Source: Candidatus Limnocylindria bacterium
Lineage (GTDB): Bacteria > Chloroflexota > Limnocylindria > QHBO01
DNA length: 14,208 bases
Direction of reading: 5' to 3'
NCBI GenBank assembly: GCA_030146365.1
Contig: JASLBU010000040.1
Location: 1 to 14,208 of the forward strand
Below the pieces are notes generated by a model. It worked only from the letters and a program-made list of their open reading frames with translations. It did no database searches and had not been told where the DNA came from. Both the position numbers and the translations under genes were made by a program. Below are positions 6,704-12,191 of the stretch, one piece after another (position 1 is the stretch's first letter; every line of letters starts with the position of its first letter).

Positions 6704-7291
6704 ATGCCGGCCGTACGCCGTCGATCGGCCGCCCTTGCCGCGCTGATCTTCGCCGTCCTGGCGAACGCCCTCCCGACCGCGGAGGTCGTGGCGTGCAGCT
6801 GCCTGGGCGGTGCAATCGCGCAGCAGGTGCCAGCCGCATCCGTCGCATTCGTGGGAACGGTCGTCGACCGACGTGAAGGCGCGAGGTTCAACGAGGTGGA
6901 AGGCAGGCTGCTGGAGTACGAGTTTCACGTCGAGCGCGCCACTGCGCCGATGCCGGAGACCGCGTTCGTTCACGTGAGCAGGAGCGAGGCTTCGTGTGGC
7001 GTGACGTTCAGCCCCGGAGAGCGATGGCTCGTCGTCGTGCCGCGGCGCGAGGACTTGGGTGACACAGCAGCCGATACGCACCTGTGTGCGGGGAACACAC
7101 CGATGGAGCAGCTTCAGCCCCATGAGGTCGGCGCCGTCGACGCGCTGCTCACCGTTGCGCCGACGCCGGCTCCCGCGAACGGTGAGGCGCAGTCGCCGCC
7201 GGGCATTGCGCTCATCGGCGCGGCTGCCGTGACCCTGCTGCTTCTGCTCTTGGCCGTCGGGCGAATCCTCGCGCGTCGGCCGGCGTCGTGA
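6704..7291 (+). CDS. Secreted, membrane-anchored NTR/TIMP-like protein
   Basis: Predicted 195-residue exported protein. Residues 1-30 form a signal peptide (MPAVRRR, then a hydrophobic core) ending VVA, directly followed by C31-S-C33. Residues 31-150 look like an NTR/TIMP-type OB-fold domain: after the CxC come SVAFVGTVV, a YEFHVER strand, C98 in ASCGV and C128 in THLCAG. The pairs C31-C98 and C33-C128 are 67 and 95 residues apart, close to the Cys1-Cys70 and Cys3-Cys99 disulfides of animal TIMPs. A Pro/Ala linker (about 150-167) leads to a transmembrane helix (168-188) with an RILARR stop-transfer end. The domain should face outside. In TIMPs the free N-terminal Cys binds the zinc of metalloproteases; whether that applies here is unknown. 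VVAC also fits a loose lipobox. An in-frame ATG at 6668 would add 12 residues and cannot be excluded. Confidence 0.8.
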   Translation: MPAVRRRSAALAALIFAVLANALPTAEVVACSCLGGAIAQQVPAASVAFVGTVVDRREGARFNEVEGRLLEYEFHVERATAPMPETAFVHVSRSEASCGVTFSPGERWLVVVPRREDLGDTAADTHLCAGNTPMEQLQPHEVGAVDALLTVAPTPAPANGEAQSPPGIALIGAAAVTLLLLLLAVGRILARRPAS

Positions 7292-7366
7292 CAGCCTTCC
7301 GGACTCCGTAATCGGGTGGTCGGCTGGTTCTGATCAGCGGGTTCTGGCGTCGCCGCCGTCGGTGCG
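7292..7366. other. Intergenic gap between convergent genes
   Basis: These 75 bases separate the ends of the TIMP-like gene and the small membrane protein gene. I see only a very short palindrome (CTGATCAG, within 7329-7340) and no convincing terminator or small ORF. Confidence 0.4.
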
Positions 7367-7642
7367 TCAAGGGTCGAAGGCGCCGACGACGAACCCGAGG
7401 AAGAGCGCCACGGCGAGTGCGGGGACGAAGCTGGCCGCGCGGAGGAACGGCGGCCAGTGCGCGCCACCGCCGAAGGCGTAGGCCGGGATCGTCAACGGGA
7501 ACAGCAGCACGCCCGCCGACCAGGCGAGCTTCGCGCCGAAGGAGAGGTCGGGGCGGTCCGCCACGTCGAGCCAGTAGGCCGCGATCATGAGGAACCCGCC
7601 GACCGCAAGCACGGCAAACAGGCCCCAGATCAGCGGAAGCAT
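7367..7642 (-). CDS. Small three-helix membrane protein, unknown function
   Basis: Predicted 91-residue integral membrane protein. Hydrophobic segments lie at about residues 2-24, 38-58 and 69-88. The polar parts are WLDVADRPDLSFG between helices one and two and GGGAHWPPFLRA between two and three. The first two helices loosely recall the N-terminal membrane segments found in phospholipase-D-type proteins, but no enzyme domain follows and I would not assign function from that. ATG 7642 is supported by TAGCAT nine bases upstream on the minus strand, so the gene probably has its own leaderless promoter despite lying immediately downstream of the acyltransferase gene (12-base gap). Read-through from the MFS-acyltransferase unit is also possible. 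Confidence 0.75.
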   Translation of the reverse strand: MLPLIWGLFAVLAVGGFLMIAAYWLDVADRPDLSFGAKLAWSAGVLLFPLTIPAYAFGGGAHWPPFLRAASFVPALAVALFLGFVVGAFDP

Positions 7643-7651
7643 GACCCTGGG

Positions 7652-7657
7652 ATGCTA
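7652..7657 (-). promoter_or_regulatory. -10 element TAGCAT for the small membrane protein
   Basis: On the minus strand TAGCAT (7657-7652) lies 9 bases before ATG 7642. It overlaps the stop region of the upstream acyltransferase gene (stop at 7655-7657). No Shine-Dalgarno sequence precedes the ATG apart from a weak AGGG 3 bases away. Confidence 0.45.
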
Positions 7658-8413
7658 GCGCGACTCCTCGAGCCGGCGCCGCGCGACGTCATCGGTCCCG
7701 TTGAGCAGGTCGGTCAGCAGTGGTTCGAGCGGCCGACGGCGTGATACGCGCGGTTCCGACCGCGGCAGCAACTCGCCGATCGCGACGCGGATGCGTTCCT
7801 CGAGCGCGGCCCGGCCTTCGCGCCCTCGCGCATCGGCCGTCGGGATCGGTGGGCCGAAGCGCACCATCACACGGCGCCTGAACCACAGGCGCGTCGAGCC
7901 GACGATGGCGCACGGAACGACCGGCACCCCGGCCATGGCGGCGAACGCGGCAGCTCCCTCCTCGAACGGCAGCAGTCCGGATTCTCGGAACCCGATTCGA
8001 CCCTCCGCGAAGATCCCCAGCACGCCATCGGCCTCGAACACCCTGCGCACCGCACGCACGGCCGATGTGAGCGTGGTGTGGTCCGGGTTGTACGGGATGA
8101 CGCCGCCGAAGAAGGCCATGACGCGGTTCTTGAACCCCCGGCTGAAATCGGCCTCCCTGGGCCCGAACCACGTGATGCGAGGTTCGAGCGGCACGCCGGC
8201 CAACACCAGCAGCGGATCGAACCCGTTGTGGTGGTTGGCGACGATCTGGAACGGCGGTCGTGGCCAGTGCTCGAGCCCTTCCACACGGACGTCGAACAGC
8301 AGTCGCACGGCGGCGCGGTTCCACCACCACATGACGCGATAGCGCGGCGTCACCTCCACGCTCAGCGCGCGTGGCCCCGCGCGTCGGGCGCGATCGGCGG
8401 CCTCGCGGGTCAC
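7655..8413 (-). CDS. PlsC-type 1-acyl-glycerol-3-phosphate acyltransferase family protein
   Basis: Predicted 252-residue member of the lysophospholipid acyltransferase (PlsC-like) superfamily, which transfers acyl groups to phospholipid precursors or other acceptors at the membrane. The HX4D catalytic block is H61-HNGF-D66 in VANHHNGFD. The block III equivalent is FAEGRIGF (E137, G138), a variant of FPEGTR. Block IV is VPVVPCAI (164-170). An aromatic WWWNRAAVRLLF segment (29-40) may contact the membrane. GTG 8413 is chosen because it overlaps the MFS stop as GTGA, a typical coupled junction; the longer upstream open frame only shadows the transporter gene. An ATG at residue 28 (MWWW) is a less likely start. 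It is co-transcribed with the transporter. The acceptor cannot be deduced; the R-rich tail (215-252) carries no known motif. Confidence 0.88.
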   Translation of the reverse strand: MTREAADRARRAGPRALSVEVTPRYRVMWWWNRAAVRLLFDVRVEGLEHWPRPPFQIVANHHNGFDPLLVLAGVPLEPRITWFGPREADFSRGFKNRVMAFFGGVIPYNPDHTTLTSAVRAVRRVFEADGVLGIFAEGRIGFRESGLLPFEEGAAAFAAMAGVPVVPCAIVGSTRLWFRRRVMVRFGPPIPTADARGREGRAALEERIRVAIGELLPRSEPRVSRRRPLEPLLTDLLNGTDDVARRRLEESR

Positions 8414-9699
8414 GCGGCCGCGGTCCCGATCCGTGGATCGTCCTCCCGCCGGCGCGGATCCACCTTGAGCAGCGCGAGGGCGGAGAGCCCGACGAACCCG
8501 GCGGCGACCGCCATCGCGGCGCGCGGCCCGGCCGGGTCGCTCACGGCCGCGGCGACGAGATCCTGGATCGGTCCAGCCACGATGATGAAAACCGGGCCGG
8601 CCATGGCGGTCCCTGCGTTCAGGATGCCCATGTAGCGGCCGGACGTGGCCTTCGGGATGACATCGGCCATGAGCGCCCAGTCGGCGGACAGGAAGATGCC
8701 CATGCCGATGCCGAATGGTACCCAGGCCGCGACGGCGAGCTCCGGTGTCGGCGCCACTGCCACCCCCAGCAGCCCCGCTGCCGCGACCGCCCCGGCGACC
8801 CATATCACCGGACGCCGGCCGAAGCGGTCCGAGAGTCGCCCGCCCGGGATGGCGGCGAGTGCCGTGGAGACCCCGACGATGGCCGTCGCCAGGAACACCG
8901 TCCCGTCCGCATCCGCGTCGCCCATCCCGTGCGATCGGCGGAAGTAGCCGACGGCGATGAGCGTCGCGTTGTAGGCCCCCAGGAAGAGCAGGCGCACCAG
9001 GAGCAGCCACAGGACGTCGCGCTGCTCGAGGATGTCGCGGCCCCACGCGGACAGCGCGACCTGCCGCCACGGACGTGTGCGAGGCGGCGCCGCACGCCCC
9101 TCGTCCACGGTGACCACGAGCACGACCATGGTGACCAGCTCGACGACGCCGAGGGCGATCGTCGCGAGGGCCAGCTGGTCCAGGAGACCGCCCAGCGTGG
9201 CGATCCCGACACCGGCGATGGTGCCGAGCGTGAGCATCAGCCCCATCAGGCCGCTTGCCAGCCCGACCTGCCTGGCCGGGACAAGGTCGGGGACGTAGCC
9301 CTGGAACGGGCCCTGGGCGAAGTTCGAGCTCACCTGGAGGAGGAAATAGAAGGCCACCATCGCCACGAAATCGTTGTTGAGGGCGATACCCGCCAGGAAC
9401 ACGATGTCGAGCAGCGTGCCGATGACGATGTACGGCTTCCGCCGGCCCCAGCGCGTGACGGTGTAGTCGCTGATCACCCCGACCGTGGGCTGCACGATGA
9501 TGGGGGCCACGGCCCCGACCACCATGACGACCGCCAGGAGGGTCCCCTGGGTGTCCCGGCTCAGGTCGTCGAGCCGTCCCGGGATGATGGTGATGTTCAG
9601 GCCGCCGAAGATCGTCTGGATCCCGAACCAGTAGATCGAGAGCGTGACGAGCTGGGAGAGGGGCAGGCTCAGCCGATGCTTCTCTGGCGGCCCATGCAT
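8410..9699 (-). CDS. MFS transporter, GPH/SLC45-like
   Basis: Predicted 429-residue, about 12-helix major facilitator protein of the inner membrane. Signature loops are visible: SDYTVTRWGRRKP (77-89) after helix two and GGRLSDRFGRRP (286-297) in the second half. The pattern NFAQGPFQGYVPDLVP (126-141) and WALMADVIPK (341-350) resembles the GPH/SLC45 sugar:cation symporter branch, suggesting a sugar or glycoside substrate, but this is not firm. A cytoplasmic loop (199-225) separates the halves. Start ATG 9699 is supported by TAGGGT 7 bases upstream on the minus strand. The stop overlaps the GTG of the acyltransferase gene, so the two form an operon. A functional link between a sugar-type carrier and an acyltransferase could mean glycolipid work, but that is speculation. 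Confidence 0.9.
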   Translation of the reverse strand: MHGPPEKHRLSLPLSQLVTLSIYWFGIQTIFGGLNITIIPGRLDDLSRDTQGTLLAVVMVVGAVAPIIVQPTVGVISDYTVTRWGRRKPYIVIGTLLDIVFLAGIALNNDFVAMVAFYFLLQVSSNFAQGPFQGYVPDLVPARQVGLASGLMGLMLTLGTIAGVGIATLGGLLDQLALATIALGVVELVTMVVLVVTVDEGRAAPPRTRPWRQVALSAWGRDILEQRDVLWLLLVRLLFLGAYNATLIAVGYFRRSHGMGDADADGTVFLATAIVGVSTALAAIPGGRLSDRFGRRPVIWVAGAVAAAGLLGVAVAPTPELAVAAWVPFGIGMGIFLSADWALMADVIPKATSGRYMGILNAGTAMAGPVFIIVAGPIQDLVAAAVSDPAGPRAAMAVAAGFVGLSALALLKVDPRRREDDPRIGTAAA

Positions 9700-9706
9700 C
9701 GGGCCA

Positions 9707-9712
9707 ACCCTA
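9707..9712 (-). promoter_or_regulatory. -10 element TAGGGT for the MFS-acyltransferase operon
   Basis: On the minus strand TAGGGT (9712-9707) lies 7 bases before ATG 9699 with no Shine-Dalgarno sequence between. It sits 34 bases from the divergent TAGGAT element, so the two upstream promoter halves must overlap. Confidence 0.5.
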
Positions 9713-9746
9713 GCCCGACCGACGCCCCGCGCCTAGCCCCCGTCGC

Positions 9747-9752
9747 TAGGAT
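9747..9752 (+). promoter_or_regulatory. -10 element TAGGAT for the EntS-like exporter
   Basis: TAGGAT lies 9 bases before ATG 9762. No Shine-Dalgarno sequence lies between them, consistent with a leaderless or near-leaderless mRNA. Confidence 0.5.
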
Positions 9753-9761
9753 GCGAACCCC

Positions 9762-11018
9762 ATGCCAGCTCAGCCTGTGGAGGGCGACCGCTTCGTCGTC
9801 CTGCGGCATCCGGACCTGCGCCGTTACCTCTCCGCGCGCTTCGTGGCGTCACTCGCGACGCAGGTGCAGACCGTCGCGGTCGGCTGGCAGGTGTTCAGCG
9901 TCACGGGGGACCCGTTCGACCTGGGGCTCGTCGCGCTCTCGCAGTTCCTGCCGTTCATCGTTCTGATCCTGCCCGCCGGCCACGTCGCGGACCGATACGA
10001 TCGGCGGCGGGTGCAGCTGCTGACCTACGTCCTGCTGGCCCTGTGCGCCGCCTCTCTGCTCGGCCTCGCGCTGGCCGGGGTGACGGAGACGGCTCCGGTG
10101 CTCGGGGTCATGGTCCTGTTCGGGATCGCGCGCGCCTTCAACCAGCCCACGTCCCAGGCCCTGCTGCCGAACCTGGCCCCCATCGAGCTGTTCCCGCGCG
10201 CCGTCGCCGTGAACTCCTCGCTCGGCCAGATCGCCACCATCGTCGGGCCCGCCATCGGCGGCCTGCTCGTCTTCCTCGGCGTCGGTGTCGCGTACGCCCT
10301 GTCGGGGGTGCTCCTGGTGCTGGCCGTGATCCTCGTCGCCGACCTGCGCGGCGGCGGCCGCGACACGGCGTCCATCGAGCCGATGTCCCTGGCCACGCTC
10401 CTGTCCGGCGTCACGTTCGTGCGCTCCCGGCCGATCGTCCTCGGGTCCATCTCGCTCGACCTGTTCGCCGTGCTGTTCGGCGGGGCGACGGCCCTGCTGC
10501 CGATCTATGCCGGCGAGATCCTCGATGTCGGGCCGACCGGGCTGGGCCTCATGCGCGCAGCGCCCGCTGTCGGTGCGGCGGCCCTTGCGGCCGCGCTCAC
10601 CGTGCGGCCCTTGCGCCGGCACGTCGGCCCGTGGATGTTCGGTGGCGTCGTGCTCTACGGCATCGCCACGATCGTCTTCGGCGTCTCGACCAGCTTCGTC
10701 CTGAGCCTCGGCGCGCTGGCCGCGATGGGGGCGGGCGACATGGTCAGCGTGTACATCAGGCACCTGCTGGTCCAGCTCGAGACGCCCGACGCCATCCGGG
10801 GGCGGGTCAGCGCGGTCAACTCGGTCTTCATCGGCGCGTCCAACGAGCTCGGCGAGTTCGAGTCGGGCGTCACTGCCGCCTGGTGGGGCATCGTCCCGGC
10901 CGTCGTGGTCGGAGGCGCCGCCACCCTGGCCGTCGCGGGCGTCTGGGCCAGGCTGTTCCCCGTGCTGCGCCGCCTGGACGAATTCTCGAAGGTCGACGCG
11001 CGTGACGGCCCCGGATAG
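9762..11018 (+). CDS. MFS exporter, EntS/MFS_3-like
   Basis: Predicted 418-residue major facilitator protein with about 12 membrane helices. The N-terminus (FVVLRHPDLRRYLSARF) and the helix-two loop GHVADRYDRRRV (73-84) are typical of the MFS_3/EntS branch, as is the late segment RGRVSAVNSVFIGASNELG followed by ESGVTAAWWG. This branch includes the enterobactin exporter EntS and various drug or metabolite exporters, energised by the proton gradient; substrate is not predictable here and there is no siderophore gene nearby. Start ATG 9762 is supported by the TAGGAT element. It is divergent from the other MFS gene across 62 bases, and its end is 32 bases from the zinc-ribbon gene, which appears to have its own promoter. 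Confidence 0.9.
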   Translation: MPAQPVEGDRFVVLRHPDLRRYLSARFVASLATQVQTVAVGWQVFSVTGDPFDLGLVALSQFLPFIVLILPAGHVADRYDRRRVQLLTYVLLALCAASLLGLALAGVTETAPVLGVMVLFGIARAFNQPTSQALLPNLAPIELFPRAVAVNSSLGQIATIVGPAIGGLLVFLGVGVAYALSGVLLVLAVILVADLRGGGRDTASIEPMSLATLLSGVTFVRSRPIVLGSISLDLFAVLFGGATALLPIYAGEILDVGPTGLGLMRAAPAVGAAALAAALTVRPLRRHVGPWMFGGVVLYGIATIVFGVSTSFVLSLGALAAMGAGDMVSVYIRHLLVQLETPDAIRGRVSAVNSVFIGASNELGEFESGVTAAWWGIVPAVVVGGAATLAVAGVWARLFPVLRRLDEFSKVDARDGPG

Positions 11019-11021
11019 CAT
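11016..11021 (+). promoter_or_regulatory. -10 element TAGCAT for the zinc-ribbon gene
   Basis: TAGCAT overlaps the stop codon of the EntS-like gene (TAG 11016-11018). Transcription would start near 11028, giving a leader of roughly 23 bases that contains GGAGGG. This is the one TANNNT-driven unit here with a leadered transcript. Confidence 0.45.
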
Positions 11022-11040
11022 GATTGCTGACCTGCGAACT

Positions 11041-11046
11041 GGAGGG
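11041..11046 (+). promoter_or_regulatory. Shine-Dalgarno GGAGGG deciding the zinc-ribbon start
   Basis: GGAGGG is 4 bases before GTG 11051. It favours GTG 11051 over the in-frame TTG at 11024, whose codons would encode the Shine-Dalgarno sequence itself. Confidence 0.65.
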
Positions 11047-11050
11047 ACCG

Positions 11051-11263
11051 GTGCGCCAGCCGTGCATCTCCTGCGGCCGTGACACCGCGCCCGGCACTCG
11101 CCTGTACGCCGCCCGCAAGCTGGGCCGTGACCGCGCCACCGCAACCGTTGGTCCACTCTGCTACGCGTGCCAGCCGGGCAGTGCCGCACCGGGCGCCGAT
11201 CAGTCGATTCCGTTGAGCGGGCGCTTCGCCGTCGTCGACGCTCCCGGCGGGTATCCGGGCTGA
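11051..11263 (+). CDS. Small zinc-ribbon protein
   Basis: Predicted 70-residue protein. Two CxxC knuckles, C5-I-S-C8 and C38-Y-A-C41, are separated by 29 residues and together form a probable zinc ribbon. Between them lies a basic stretch (YAARKLGRDRATATVG). The C-terminal third (about 42-70) is uncharged and Gly/Pro-rich. Such small ribbons can bind nucleic acid or protein partners; no specific family is recognised. GTG 11051 is chosen from the GGAGGG ribosome-binding site. The gene lies 28 bases upstream of lgt, which has its own -10 element inside that gap. Confidence 0.75.
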   Translation: MRQPCISCGRDTAPGTRLYAARKLGRDRATATVGPLCYACQPGSAAPGADQSIPLSGRFAVVDAPGGYPG

Positions 11264-11279
11264 TCGATCCCGGCGAGGC

Positions 11280-11285
11280 TAGAAT
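11280..11285 (+). promoter_or_regulatory. -10 element TAGAAT for a leaderless lgt operon mRNA
   Basis: TAGAAT is close to consensus and ends 6 bases before GTG 11292. No Shine-Dalgarno sequence precedes the GTG, so initiation would be leaderless at a GTG codon. Confidence 0.6.
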
Positions 11286-11291
11286 CGGCGG

Positions 11292-12191
11292 GTGATCGAC
11301 CCAATCGCGTTCGAGCTCGGTCCGCTGCGGGTGACCTGGTACGGGATCATCATCGCCTCGGCCGTACTGATCGCCGGTCTGCTGGGCACTCGCGTCGCCC
11401 GCTGGCTGAACGAGGACCCAGAGGACGGCTGGTCGATGCTGCTGCCGGTCATCGTCCTGGCGGTGATCGGCGCGCGTGCCTACCACGTCGTCCACCTGTG
11501 GGACCACTACTCGCAGAACCCCGGGGAGATCATCCAGATCTGGAACGGTGGCATCGGTATCCCGGGCGGCGTCGCGGGCGGCGCGCTCGGAATCTTCCTG
11601 TACACGCGCAGCAAGGGCCTGAACACGGCGCGCTGGCTCGACGTCTTCGCTCCCGCCCTGCTGCTTGGCCAGGTCATCGGGCGCCTGGGAAACTTCGTGA
11701 ACCAGGAGCTCTACGGGCCCCCGACGTCCCTGTGCGGCACGGACTTCCCGCCCTGCCTGCCGTGGGGCGTCCAGATCGCGGCCGAGAACCGCGTCTCGGA
11801 CTGGGATGCGGTGACCTACCCCGTGGAGGCCACGACCTTCGTGCCGCTGTTCGCGTACGAGATGGTGCTGAACCTCATCGGCATGGCGCTCATCCTCCTC
11901 GTCATCCGTCGATACGGTCCCAGGTTGTTCGCCGGTGACGCGGCCCTGATGTACATCGTCTGGTACGGGCTGGTTCGGACGGCGCTGGAGACCTATCGCG
12001 TGAACAACTGGGAGATTCTCGGCATCCCCACCGCGATGTGGGTCGGCGTGATCGGCGCCGCCCTCGCCGCCGCGTGGCTCTGGTACCGGCACCGGCGTGA
12101 CTGGGGCAGGCCGATGATTCGGCCACCGGACCAGGCGCCGGTGGACGTTGCGACCGCGAGCGAGGCGCGGCCGGAGGCCACCCCTGGCTGA
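11292..12191 (+). CDS. lgt: Prolipoprotein diacylglyceryl transferase Lgt
   Basis: Predicted 299-residue inner-membrane enzyme with about seven helices. Lgt moves the diacylglyceryl group of phosphatidylglycerol to the lipobox cysteine of prolipoproteins, the first step of lipoprotein maturation. The signature GQVIGRLGNFVNQE (126-139) includes R131, N134 and E139; Y17 (TWYG), R62 (GARAY) and R229/E233 (LVRTALETYR) match other conserved positions. The loop GGIGIPGG (86-93) has Pro91 where E. coli has an essential His, a substitution that occurs in GC-rich Gram-positive-type Lgt proteins. The tail after residue 268 is short and polar. GTG 11292 is supported by TAGAAT 6 bases upstream. It heads a probable operon with the cystathionine beta-synthase-like gene, which overlaps its end, and would process the lipoprotein encoded at 32-754. 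Confidence 0.95.
   Translation: MIDPIAFELGPLRVTWYGIIIASAVLIAGLLGTRVARWLNEDPEDGWSMLLPVIVLAVIGARAYHVVHLWDHYSQNPGEIIQIWNGGIGIPGGVAGGALGIFLYTRSKGLNTARWLDVFAPALLLGQVIGRLGNFVNQELYGPPTSLCGTDFPPCLPWGVQIAAENRVSDWDAVTYPVEATTFVPLFAYEMVLNLIGMALILLVIRRYGPRLFAGDAALMYIVWYGLVRTALETYRVNNWEILGIPTAMWVGVIGAALAAAWLWYRHRRDWGRPMIRPPDQAPVDVATASEARPEATPG
12173..12177 (+). promoter_or_regulatory. Shine-Dalgarno GGAGG pointing to a CTG start
   Basis: GGAGG lies inside the end of lgt, and exactly 6 bases after it is a CTG codon at 12184, in frame with the next gene. No ATG, GTG or TTG lies at a suitable distance from this site. Confidence 0.5.

Noticed and set aside
5106..6746. Plus-strand open frame of 546 codons
   Set aside because: It is antisense to the M20 dipeptidase gene, whose metal-site motifs are intact, and has no recognisable domain.
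8414..9070. N-terminal extension of the acyltransferase to 9070
   Set aside because: The extra 219 residues are the shadow frame of the MFS gene. The GTGA junction at 8410-8413 explains the start.
8371..9966. Plus-strand open frame of 531 codons
   Set aside because: It is antisense to the MFS/GPH gene and gives an Asp/Arg/His-rich translation with no domain; a high-GC shadow.
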